Shown: positions 35,432 through 46,714 of the stretch, in pieces
Layout of the letters: every line of letters starts with the position of its first letter
Position numbering within the stretch: the first letter of the stretch is position 1
Source of the DNA: Stropharia rugosoannulata
Taxonomy: Eukaryota; Basidiomycota; Agaricomycetes; Agaricales; Strophariaceae
Assembly: GCA_028532985.1 (NCBI GenBank)
Contig: JANCIK010000008.1
Span: 372,001-436,000, forward strand
Length of the DNA stretch: 64,000 nt
Direction: 5' to 3'
The notes under the pieces: generated by a model
Databases searched by the model: none
What the model saw: only the letters and a program-made list of their open reading frames with translations
What the model was told of the DNA's origin: nothing
Made by a program: the position numbers and the translations under genes

Positions 35432-36302
35432 TGTACGGTAAGCTTGCTTGTGGATGCTTTACATTGTTCACGAAATGAGAGATGCGGAGGTGGATGGCCA
35501 GTTGCTTTGCCTTACTCATTTGGAGGTGGACCGAAAAGCCATAGTTAGGTAGGGACACCGTAAGCAACACGGATACGAACCGCAGGTAAGCGCACTGCAC
35601 TTGGTCACAACTGCCGTGAGTCCGGCAGCTTCCAGCAGGTGGGCGGAGATTGAATGAGGTGTTGTTCATGGGATTCTACTTATTCACTGGGCATGCGTCG
35701 CGACCCAAAGACCGACGTTCTTCACGCGAGATGCATACCTCGGTTTGCTTGCTACCCCCCTCATCTCCACGGACATGAAAGATGTAGTGGGAAGTATTGG
35801 GCGCGAATAGGCTGGAAGACATAGTATATTTGGTCCAGGTACGTCCATAGCTCACCCAGGATGACTGTGACTTCCTTCTCATCGTACGGTCGAATAGTAA
35901 GCCTAGCAGGCTCCGTTCATTCTCTCTCGTGCATAGTTTCTCCCTCGGGTCTCGGTCGCTCCAGCTCTTCTGTGATAATACGACTGATGTCATTCCTCTC
36001 CTCACCCTCTCCCCCTTGACTGCATCCCTTCTTCACTTCCCCGCAGACTGCTCAGTCAGAAACACTCTCCCTCGTCAATTTTTATCGGCTTCATGTCTCC
36101 TTTCTCAATATTGCGCCTCCCCGCTTCCTCTAACAGATTCCCGGGCTACGTTGACCTACCCCGAGACGCTCCCCGGGTGCATGTAGTGCAGATGAGCCTA
36201 TGCGGAGCCGCGTCAGTCCTTTTGGTACCGCTGATGGCCGGTCCCCTCGTTTTTAAAGGCTCTCCCTCTGTGTTGTATGTGCTTCTCGTGTGACTCACCG
36301 CC

Positions 36303-37260
36303 TGAGCTGTCGAGCAATCGCCCCGACCTCCTTCCTCATTCCCGCCCCTCGACATCTTCACAACCCCCTCGCCCTACATAGCACTGCGCGCCGTTCTCTG
36401 TCCTCATACCTCGCCCACCTGACCTGACCACCCTCTCCCGCTCCCTCCCTTCCCATGGCCTCATGCTCGCACATATGCCCATCCACTATCGCCCCCATAA
36501 TCACGGTCCAACATCACGGTTCAACACGACCCCGCCGGCCGTCCGAGTCTCCGCCCTGGCCTTGCAGACGGTAGATGCACACTGCAGACCGCTCACTCGC
36601 ACATGCGCCTTGAGCGACCCACTGGGTCCCTGCCAGGGTTTGCCGTTGTGATTACCCGCGCCCGCACCCGACCGACCGCACACAGCTGCACGCAGGTACG
36701 CACGCGCTCGTTTTTCAATTAGCGCAACTGACTTCGTGTATGTTGTATGTCGTATGTCGCTGAGCGCGTATGTATGACGTGGACGTCCTGTCTTCCCTCC
36801 TTCCCTTTCTCCCGAGTCTCCTGCCCTCCGTCTGTCCTTTGGTCTTTTTGTCTCGAGTATTGAGGGTTGACTCTCTCATCATTCCCTCCCTCATCCCTCC
36901 CCTCTCGCTTTTCCCCTCTCGTCTCTCGCCCCTCACTTCTCGTCCCCCTTTATTCCTCCCTTATCTCTCGCGCACTCACCTCTCTATTTCTTATTTCTGA
37001 CCTCTCCTTATCGACTTGTGCTAGCCACCTACCAGCTGAATTATCTTGCCTGGCTGGCTGGCTGGATGGATGGCTTGTGTGTGTGTATGCGCTGGTACGC
37101 GCTCTGCCTTGGCCCTCGGATGTTACTCGTAAGTTATGTAAGGTTGGGTCTTACTGGCTATGCCTACTCTGCGTGAATCTGCGTGGCTCTACGTGGCTCT
37201 ATTGCTCTTACTCGTAAGTTACTGGCTCTTCGTCGCTCACTCGCTCTTCCTGACTCCCTG
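36303..37260 (+). repeat. diverged copy of the 3' flank of the peptide-precursor gene
   Basis: Matches 12547-14560 in the same order: GACCTCCTTCCTCATTCCCG, then CTCCCTCCCTTCCCATG, then a CCCGACCGACCGCAC block, then CTGGCTGGCTGGATGGATGG. The match begins about 30 bases after the precursor's stop codon. The precursor gene itself is not here. Confidence 0.8.
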
Positions 37261-37690
37261 CCTCTCACTGCCTCTTTTTACCTGGGCAGGACAACATAAT
37301 TTCCGCGACTACTAGATGCCTTCGCGCAGGACGATTTCAGGTGTACATGTCTGTAGACATGACCAACTCCGTGCCAGTGTCTGTGTCCGCGTCCGCGCAT
37401 CCGTGTCCATGGGTGACAAGACTGGGCTGGGATAATGTGGGCCAGGTGGTATGATGTCTTATCATGTCAATGCATGCACTCTATCGATCTACCTAATGCC
37501 CCGATACTCCACAAAGTTGTCCTGATACACTTCTGAGTACTCAAAACAACTAGGGGTGAAAACTTGGATACAATTGGCAGTTAACGATTCCCCACTTTCG
37601 GTTTACGATCCACAGTTCAGTTAGAGTCAGCGTACAGACTTCCTCAGTCCACGCAAATCGATTTAATCTAATTATTAGTTTTTTTTAATT

Positions 37691-38247
37691 CTCTCCATGA
37701 ATACTTTCTCAGTCCATGAAAATCTAGTCAATTGTTACTTCTTTTAATTGTCTCTCAGGAGCTGCAATTAAGACAGCCCACCAGTCATTACTCGTACACG
37801 CAAACAGCTATCACCTCTTAATAGTACAATGTGATCGCACAATTGGTTAATATTAGATACACATGAGCTTGATCAGATACAGTCGTGGACGTCTCGCACC
37901 GTGGTTAAATGGTATATCCTGTCTTTGGCTGAATTATTTTTGGAGTTGGGATGGCCGCGTGCATACCTATTTTGTTTCAACTTTGCCGTGGGAGTCCATA
38001 AAAATCATACCCGGCGGTCGGCATGTTCGAGATTTGTCCACGGCAATTCACAATGTTTGAATGGGTTTGAATTGGGAACCAGACGGCAAGTCTATTCCGA
38101 TCACCCAGTCCCCCGCGGCACAGTGACAGAGGTACAGCATGAGTCAGCCGCATGTTCGGCGCATTAAGTACTCGAACAATCACGAATGCAAGGCCTTTTC
38201 GCCCACCATCGCTTCGTTCTCCTACAAGCAACCAGGCAGCCTACAAT
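37691..38247 (+). repeat. 5' flank of HET-D
   Basis: Homologous to 19745-20290, and in its last 170 bases to 28047-28214. It is uninterrupted here and is therefore the best view of the ancestral C/D-type promoter region. No clear TATA box is evident next to the ATG. Confidence 0.85.
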
Positions 38248-40555
38248 ATGTCTTCCACTGTTCGATCCTCAAGGGATAAAGCCAAGAGCACGGTGAATAT
38301 GCCGTTGCGCGATGATACACGTTCCCATAATCCTGGAAACGGTACGCTACTCTTATCACCTGTTTATTCATCTGATTGAGTGGATCTACAAGATCACGGC
38401 ACAAATTCTACAACGTCACTGGAGGGACAGTTACTCTCTTGCATCCTGAAGCTCATGCAGCCTACGATCTCAGAACATCTGCATATGTCCGATGGTACGC
38501 AATACCATGCAAAATCTGTATTTTCGGCTCCTAAGCTGATGTTGTTGATAGACCACATAGAATCCCAGCTACGAAAAGGTATGCTTTTATAGGCTTACAC
38601 TATGACTTTTCTGACCGTCACTGAAATAGCTGCTGCGAGTGATGAAGGGAAAAATCTCATCTCAGCGCTTAACAACTTCATCAGAGTGGGTGTAGTCGCC
38701 TCAATACACCTGGCGGACAACGCATCGGAATCGCCACCTTTGGGTATAATTGATCCACAATTGATAGGAAAAATTCTGATCGATTTTACTGTAGACATTA
38801 AAGGCGAGAACACAGGGGCTAGTTTGGGCGGTACGGATGATTTTGGAGAACGTATGTTATCTCGACTGGTCATCTGATGGGAGTCGAACTGATACACTGA
38901 CACTGCACGCTATAGAGACTGACAGGCGATCTACGGAGCCTATAAATGCGATGCAACCTCATATTCCCAAGGAAGTTAAGCCTACTGAAATGGAATCGCT
39001 GGTTCAGCGACAAACTCGTGCACATGTCTATAATCATATGCCAATCCGTATGCTGGAATTTGATGCAGATGGATCCAACTTCAAGCTGATTGGGCGCGAC
39101 GACATATTCCGCATCCTGATGATGCGCGTACAGAAGGAAATTACTTCCCTAGAGTTTCAGCGCGACTGGAACGAAGCTCTTGGCTTACAGGACGTGGATG
39201 ACATTTGGCTGAGATACAGGTCAGACAAAATGCATGAAATGGTAGCCACAGCAGTATCTAAGATTTCTTCGTACGCCATCTTGTCTCACACCTGGATCCG
39301 AGAATCTCCTGGAGATATTGTCTTTAATACCTGGAACGGCCGCTCTTCAAATCCTCGTGGGTGGGAAAAGGTCATAGGATTCTGCAGCGTTGCCGCCAAC
39401 AAGTACAATATGACACTTGGCTGGATGGATACGATCTGCATTAACAAAGAAAGCAGCTCAGAGCTCGACGAATCAATTCGTTCAATGTACGAGTGGTATC
39501 GACGCTCTCACATATGCATCACGTATCTGTCTGAGACAGGGGCGCCTGGGGAAGGCGCACACGACTCCTGGTTTACTCGTGGATGGACGCTGCAGGAGCT
39601 ACTTGCGCCAAAAAGGATAGCGTTTTACAATCGGTACTGGAAGTTACTTGGCACAAATACAGACAGAGAAATTATATCTTTTGTCACTGCTGAGACTACT
39701 ATTACCCCAGAGGAGATGGAGATGTGTTCTTCTGGACACAAAGATCACATCCCCGTTAGTCGAATTCTACAAATGGCATCGCAACGTCAAGTGACCAGAG
39801 AGGAGGATTCGTCGTACTCGTTGCTTGGACTCTTGGATGTCAAGATATCGGTCGCATATGGAGAAGGAGAGCAATCAGCATTCCGTCGGTTATTCCAAGA
39901 GCTATTGCTCACCAGGAAGCATGTACTTGATCTATTCAATCGACGATATGACAGCAACGATAGCCTTGTCCCATCATCCTTGAAGGCATACTCTAGCAGA
40001 TCAGTTATCTATGACACCGAGTATGGACTGGACCTGTCCAACTATCAGCCTCCTGAACCGATCATTCTAACTCATGTTGGTGTACGGTGCCAATGGCTTC
40101 TTCTTCCGGCGTTCGCCGTTCCAGAGGGCGCTTCAGATGTCTCATACACCCCAAAAGGAAAGTACTCTGCTCAGGTTGCAACGACTGTGATATTGGCAAA
40201 TGGGGGCAGAATAAAAATTGTCAATAATCTGCTTGACCACAGAATATACGACGACCACAGTAACTATGTAGATCCCCTCAGTGACGTTTTACAGATTTCC
40301 CAGCGACACTCAACATACGCAGTTCCCACCTTCACTCGCAAAGCAGATGTCTTTTTACTGCCCGAAGATTGCATGGCAATACGGTTATATACACCAGATA
40401 AACCCGGAATGGTTCACACTGGAAGTGAGATACAAATTTTGGGGTTGGGTTGGCCGGCTCATTTTAGCCTGTCAAATCGCACTGGTATTTGTCGGGAAAT
40501 ACCTCTAGAGGAGTTAGAGCCAAATGGGATGCAGCTTATTACACTTTATTTGTAA
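38248..40555 (+). CDS. HET-domain protein HET-D
   Basis: Six exons: 38248-38341, 38393-38494, 38552-38578, 38630-38743, 38795-38851, 38916-40555; predicted 677 residues. It starts MSSTVRSSRDKAK. All introns are phase 1, GT-AG; the fifth (38852-38915, 64 nt, GTATGT...CTATAG) is not a multiple of three and must be removed to join the N-terminal part to the HET part. Microexon 38552-38578 encodes the central DHIESQLRK. HET domain about residues 245-360 (SSYAILSHTWIRESPGD, GWMDTICINKESSSELDES, WFTRGWTLQELLAPKR). Closest to HET-C along its length; the C-terminal part after about residue 480 is more divergent, as in other fast-evolving incompatibility genes. No frame break. Confidence 0.9.
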
Positions 40556-41175
40556 TTGTAGTCTACTTTGTAAAATACATATATATCCTGGATAGGCGGA
40601 CACAGCAAGACGGGCGGCCTCTCCGCAGCAAGACCAATGCGCGCACCAGAGCAGTGGTTTTCTCGGCGGCTCAGACACAGCACACAGCGCACGGGCCTGT
40701 GTCATGCATCACAGGTGCGTCCTTTTCCTCATCCTGGGCTGTACAGCGGGTACGCAATGTTGTTGTGGCAACGAGGCGGGCCCGTTTGAGGGACACGTCA
40801 GATAGGCGAGATACTCGGGCTGCGCCGTTCCCAGTGATGCTGATGTTTCCCGCTTGCTGGGCCGTGACAATCCCTGTCATAAGGCTTCCCATAAGTCGTC
40901 GCTGCCCTGCGGTGCTTTGACTAGACTACAAGCGTGACATTATGTTATGATGGGTGCTGAGTAACGCTGAACCCTCAGCGCGAGGAGTGGGTGCCGTTAG
41001 TACTTTAGTCTGGGGGATATTACCAATGTACTCCCGTCATGGCTGAATTTGTCAGTGCATCATTCCCTAGCAGCAGGGGACCTGTAAAGTCACCCGCTGC
41101 ATTTTGATAAAGCATTTGAGCTCTGCGTTACTCTTATGCCCCTTTGCTATCATCTTCCCCCCGTCCTAGCATCCC
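40556..41175 (+). repeat. 3' flank of HET-D, shared with HET-C and HET-E
   Basis: Same family as 30536-31340 and 61887-62690, with deletions (for example after 40800). No gene. Confidence 0.8.
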
Positions 41176-41799
41176 ATAACGTTAATGCCACCTGCACACC
41201 CTACTCTGCGCACCCCCTCTGTCCGCATGTCCGAAGTGTCCCACGGCAGGCCTCCTTCACTCAGTCCGTTCGTCCGTTCGTACCCCGCGCGCTCGGCCTG
41301 CCTGTGCGATGGGGCTGCTCCGTGATACTCTTGGTTCCTACTCCCACTCTCTCGAGCCCCATGCCCACGTACCGGTAACCCAAAGTGTACGCAGTGCTCG
41401 TCCTCGAGCTTGCGCAATGCCGCATACTTTCGGGCCCGTTCCAACCACCTACAGCAGCTCCCGCGCCCCCGGCTCCCGCTCAACTCAAGTCTGTCCATGG
41501 CTCTCATTCCAAACACAGTTCGGCCTGCATGTCGTTCTGTAGCACTGTCTCGAGTCGGGTCAGATGTTGTCTCCATGCCTCTCTCGTTCTAGTTGCCCAC
41601 TCACTGCAGGGGTTTGCAGAAATAATTGATTCAAATGAATTGATACTGGTGTAATGTATGTACGCTACTCTAACATGTGAAATTTATTTTATCTTGACTA
41701 TGCGTACATGTATTTAGGGCACAGGAAAAAAGCAGTGAGCCGTGCGTGAGTGCGTGAGAGTGCGTGAGAGTGCGTGAGTGATGCGTGAAAGTGCGTGAG

Positions 41800-42380
41800 T
41801 ATGGTGAGTTATTTGCACATTTATTCCCACATCCCCCCCCCTCTCACAACGACATGAAATTTTATTGTGTTATGATTATGACTTATGTATAACATTTAAT
41901 CATAATGGTATACATCTTTCTGATTTATCCAAACTGTTATACTCGTAGAAATAGACCAGAAACGATCACATTTTCTTGAATTCAGTGCCATCATTTAAAT
42001 TTCCCACGAGTGTTCCCCCCCCTCACTCGACTGTTCCCCCCTCCCACTCAAGATGTCAAACCTCAGATGACTAAATTAGCCAAATAAATATCACTTTCAA
42101 GTGTTGAATATGCTATTTACGAGTATTTTACTATTAACAAGACCTTCAGAATAACATAGTAGGTTGATTCTGTAAAGTAGCAATATAATGATTGCATCAT
42201 TGGTACATGAGATGGATATAATATACAGTTTATACTACATAGAGTAAAATTCCTGTATATAACTACTAATTACAGGGCATTAGAAGTTAAATTAGAGATT
42301 GAAGTCTTTTGAGAGCGAGGGGGCGCACTCCGATCAGGAGGGGGGGGACGTGGGAATAAATGTGCAAATAACTCACCATA
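41800..42380. mobile_element. TATGG-terminus element, copy i (581 bp)
   Basis: TIR beginning TATGGTGAGTTATTTGCACA and continuing to about 31 bp. Near-identical to 63286-63873. Flanked by GCGTGAG on both sides, although the surrounding DNA is itself made of this motif, so the duplication is not proof. No coding capacity. Confidence 0.85.
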
Positions 42381-43000
42381 GCGTGAGTGGTACGTGAGGA
42401 TGCGTGAAGGTGCGTGAAGGTGCGTGAGGCTGAGTGGAAGTGAGAATGAGTGAGTGAGAGTGAGTAGGTGCGTCAGTGAGTACATGAGTGAGATAAATGA
42501 TCCACACAGAAATCTTTGATGTAGAACTGAAGGCAATACAATTGTGACCATAACAAATATTTTCGTTTCCGAGCCTAACATCTTTCATGCTATTAGTTCC
42601 AATGTGTTACAAATAGTAATTCTACATGATATAAGTCTAAAAGCCTTATGGGTGTTTGATTAAGTTAAATTTTCAACTGCACAAAAACACAAGAAAAACC
42701 ACTCAGTATCCAAAACTGAGCTGAAATAGTTGACTGTGAGTCATGTATTATCCGAATTTCTGTCTTATATACAATCTGTCCATGTATTATTACACTAACT
42801 CGATATGATTTACTTCTTATAAGATAACTGTACTCGAACTTAAAGCACTACTGACTAGTCTGTTGTAGTAGACGAACAAGTAAGTGACGATGCGTGAGGT
42901 ATCCGGTATTATGCATAACAGTGGTGTGGCTGTGTGAAAGTGCGTGAGGCTGTGCAAAGTGCGTGAAAATGCGTGATGGATTAGTGCAAATGCGTGAAAG

Positions 43001-43749
43001 TATGGTGAGTTATTTGCACCATATTCTCACGTGCCCCCCCGGACTGATTTGAGTGCCCGCCCCCCAACTCAGAGGGCCGTAACTCATGGGTCGGCAGTTA
43101 ATTGCTTCAGATGGTTCCTATTGTGTAAGCGTTGGATAATATCGACTCTAAATGTATTTTGTAGCATTTTTTCTCTGTCTAATTTCAAATTATTGATGTA
43201 AGGCAGTCACAACGTATAATCCAATTTCTGTTTCGATTCTGGAGTACCTTTAAGTGTATTATACATAAATAAATTATAAAATACATATACTGTTAGAATC
43301 AAGTGAGGAAGACACTATATTCCCTGTGATTTCTGCATAAACTTGCTTGTTGTTGTAGCATCAGGAAATTGTCCTGGTCATTCTGCTTATTATCATCGAT
43401 TTGTTTCAAATAAAATACACATAACTAAGTTAGCCCTTAGCTATATACACTTATATGACATTGAAACCACATATTCAAATTTGTTGCTCTGAGTCGGGGC
43501 GGGCAAACTTGAATGTCGGGTAAATCAGGCGTGGGAATTCATCAGCCTCGGAAAGATGGCAGTGAAAATCGAGTGAATATTGAGCGAATACATATAATTT
43601 CATTGAGAATTTCACGAAGGGGGTTAGAAATATAAGTATGCTTGTGTACTTAAGTGATCCTTGCAAAGTACAGCACGATGGAAAGTGGTCTGGCTTGCCG
43701 AGTTGGGGGGCGGGGGCGCGTGAGAATATGGTGCAAATAACTCACCATA
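43001..43749. mobile_element. TATGG-terminus element, type iv (749 bp)
   Basis: TIR starting TATGGTGAGTTATTTGCACC then ATATTCTCACG and a run of C; the same first 19 bp as copy i but a different subterminal sequence. TGAAAG occurs directly before it and again after the end of the adjoining cluster at 52663. No gene. A further start of this type is at 63914. Confidence 0.8.
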
Positions 43750-44065
43750 TATTCCCACATCCCCCCCCCTCTCACAACGACATGAAATTTTATTGTATTA
43801 TGATTATAACTTATGTACAGTATTTAAACATAATGGTATACATCTTTCTGATTTATCCAAACTGTTATACTCATAGAAATGGGCCAGAAACGGTCACATT
43901 TTCTTAAATTCAGTGCCATCATTTCAATTTCCCACGAGTGTTCCCCCCCCTCACTCGAGTGTTCCCCCCTCTCACTCAAAGTGTCTGTTGGAGTTGGCCA
44001 AGCCAGCATCGGTGATGGAGCTCATTAATTGGAATGGACATTAGTAATTAGATTACTAATCTACC

Positions 44066-44601
44066 TGTTAGGACTTCGAAGACAGAGTCTATAAGTCCTT
44101 GACAATCGATCTAATCTCCGTGTCGTAAAGTCAAAGGTTCAAGGTAATCTCTTGACGAATGTCTTGTCAAGTGACGAGACAGAGTCGTGAAGAGAGAGCT
44201 AGTAGACTTATGAGCCCTAAGTCTAGGAAAGGTTAAGAGAAGTAGATTCTCAAAGAACTAACTGGAGAGTTAGCTCAGTAGCTACTACATCTTATATACC
44301 TATCGACGTATGGTATAAATAGTCGTGCGCGTACATGGAGTTCAAAGGGGAATAAGGGCGCGGTAAGAAGTAGGTAAAATGTGGGTTCCTATGCCATGGG
44401 TGTGGGACAGGGTTCCACGAGTGTGAGAGAGAGAACACGTAGTTGTTCTCTCCTTGGCGAGAAGGTGTATATGTAGAAATACAAGTGCGAAGTTGTTCGC
44501 TTAAGTAAAGGAAAATGGGGCGATATGATAAGATAAGATGAGGGTAATCATATCGTGATAAGATAAATGTAAAGAAAAAAGATAGTACCGGTTTTGTAAC
44601 A
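44066..44601 (-). repeat. 3' LTR of the Gypsy element
   Basis: 536 bp, identical by eye to 51680-52215. Confidence 0.95.
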
Positions 44602-44635
44602 TTACCCCCATATTAGGATCAATGCTCTGCATGGA

Positions 44636-46300
44636 TCAAGAGTCGTTGGTCCACTCCGCGAGGATATCGTAGAGGGTCGGAAGGTTATCACCAGTGATTT
44701 CTTCGGGGTTCGTTGGGGGGTCAGCAGGGGTTGGGGAGGAGTCGAACTGCGCGATGAGTTCGCTTATGTCTTCAGCAGGAGTGAAGAAGGGCGAGGACCC
44801 TCTTGAGGGTATCTCGATTGGTCTTAATGTTGGAGGGGAACGTTGGTGGACTCGTTCCTGGGGGAGTAGAAGTCGAGGGGGAAGCTTCCAGTCTTCTGGG
44901 AGCAGGGTACAGGTGAGAACGAGGTGGCCGACCTGGTTACAGCTTCCACAGGGATGTCTGCAGAGGTGGGTTTTATGACCGTACGACCCGCAGTTGATAC
45001 ACATGGTCTGCCCAGGCTCGGGTGATGACCTTGGGTTGCGTGGCGGGAGTGAGTGTCGTCGAGCAATTCGTTGGTATTGGCCGGGGAGCATAGCTCTTCC
45101 CACTTGTTCCTGTAGTAAGCTTTCGACCGTTTCTGTATACGGTGTTGGTTCTAGACCAACTGGTAGTGTCGGGGCGTGCGTTGGTGGGATTTGGGTTAGG
45201 ATTTCGTACGGAAATCTGTTTTCTATCTCCTCCAGACATGGTGAGAGTCGAATGAGTCGTGGTACGGGGGAGGGTGATGGAGAGTTCTCTAGTAAATCCT
45301 CTTCGGGTGTTCTTGGCAGTTGGATTCGTCGCCGAGGGTATGGGGAGAACTGTTGTCTGGATCTGGTTGGGTATGGTTGCGCTCGGATCCCTATGGGAGC
45401 GTCTTCTTCTCCCGATGATTCCTCCGTGTTTGCGAAGTTGGGGTAGGGGTGGTGGAGGAATCTTCGTGAGTATTGCACTACAGGGTCTCGCCTTGCGGGG
45501 GCGGTTGTGAGGATGGTGTGTCGTTCGGTCAGGAGGCGGGTTTGGAAGTCTGGGTGTCAGTTTAGGTGTTCCCAGAGTTGTTCCCTTGTTCGGGTGAGAA
45601 TAGATGTTTCTACCTGATGTCTTTCGAGCGTTCTGTTGACATCGTCCAGGTGGTTCATTGTGGGGATTAGTACTCCTGGAATTCGAGCGGTCGTCCTTTG
45701 GAAGCTTATTCTGGGGTCAATCATCTCGATGAACTCATCAAGGGAGACGTATGGTTCGGGAGATATATGTGGGTCAGGAGATTCGATGGGTATGGACATG
45801 GGGGATGGAGGGTCAATCTCGATTTGTTCGTCGTCGTCCGGGGTGAGCTGGTGTTGGTTTTGGTTCGCTCGGATGTACAAGCGAACTCCGGTGAGGGTGG
45901 CACGGAGGTTTAGCCTACTTGCGAGGCTTTCTGCCGATTCGGGTTCGAACCACTGATTGGCAAGGGAGAGGAGGTAATCGATTTTGTTCAGCCTTTCCCG
46001 GTAGCTCGCCTGTAGGAACTGTGAACGTGTCTGCCCTGTCTGATGTGGGTCTAGCGAAATGGGGGTGCCGTACACGGCCGCGATTTCGGGCATGGGATAA
46101 GGCCATTCATTGAGATTTGGATGGGTTATTTCGTCTGTGGCTAGTGCCAGGCGGTATCGCATGATCCTTCCCAGTATGATGTAGCGAGCTCGTTCTCCAG
46201 CGCAGTAACTCCCATCGGTAAGGGGATTGAGCTGGTCGGTGAAGCGAGCGAGGGTGTCCTCGAAGCCGGTGAGGTGCGAAGGTGGAGTGGAGGAGGTCAT
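44636..46300 (-). pseudogene. extra 3' ORF of the Gypsy element with two zinc knuckles
   Basis: One frame of about 555 codons split by a TGA at 45557-45559 (one transition from CGA); the part after it continues in the same frame. The first half (MTSSTPPSHLTGFEDTLARFTDQL...) is rich in charged helices, Gag-like in character but not recognisable. The second half is Pro/Ser-rich and carries two perfect C-x2-C-x4-H-x4-C knuckles in tandem (CINCGSYGHKTHLC, CGSCNQVGHLVLTC). Its position between pol and the 3' LTR is where some Gypsy lineages carry env, but no membrane segment is seen. It could be a second nucleocapsid-like or RNA-binding protein. Confidence 0.75.
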
Positions 46301-46382
46301 CTTTATCGCTTTGGTAGATTGTTGGAGAATGAGTGGACGTTCGCTCTGGGGGTTTTTAAGCTTCTTTGTTATCTTATCTATT

Positions 46383-46709
46383 TTAGGTTATCAGCACGCC
46401 TCTTTCTCCTCTCGCTTCCTTTTCCCTCAGGTCTTCTTCGACTCCTGCGAGGTCAGCCACGATGTCTTTGTAAATTTCTTTTAGCGGGTCCGCTGACCCA
46501 CTAGTTTCGCTGTGTTCTTTAAATATCTTGACTAATTCCAGCGCCTGATGTAAGTCCTGGGTTCGCAATGGCCATGGGACGTCTTCTGGTGAGAGCGGAG
46601 GGGTCCTCATGCCGCGCATTATGGGAAAGTGGGGCGTTATGGTGGGAGTTTTATTAAACCAATTAAGTATCGTTTTCCTGCAGTAGCGGTAGAATTCGGT
46701 GAAGGGCAT
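46383..46709 (-). CDS. small frame between pol and the extra ORF of the Gypsy element
   Basis: 108 residues, MPFTEFYRYCRKTILNWFNK..., starting 6 bases after the pol stop and in another frame. Its acidic C-terminal half (KEIYKDIVADLAGVEEDLREKEARG) is probably helical. No known domain. It is probably an accessory frame of the element. Confidence 0.5.
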   Translation of the reverse strand: MPFTEFYRYCRKTILNWFNKTPTITPHFPIMRGMRTPPLSPEDVPWPLRTQDLHQALELVKIFKEHSETSGSADPLKEIYKDIVADLAGVEEDLREKEARGERGVLIT

Positions 46710-46714
46710 TTTGT

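Larger units (their letters stand above)
35316..37690. other. non-coding interval between small gene copy 1 and HET-D flank
   Basis: No supported gene other than the small promoter. 35432-36290 is paralogous to parts of 53125-53367 and 54184-54830. 36303-37260 is a shortened copy of the 3' flank of the peptide-precursor gene. From 37630 a CTCAGTCCA-containing stretch is repeated once before the HET 5' flank. Confidence 0.55.

Noticed and set aside
41742..42500. Telomere or centromere repeat reading of the GTGCGTGAG DNA
   Set aside because: The repeats are irregular and end exactly at the TIRs of the outer element, so they belong to that element.
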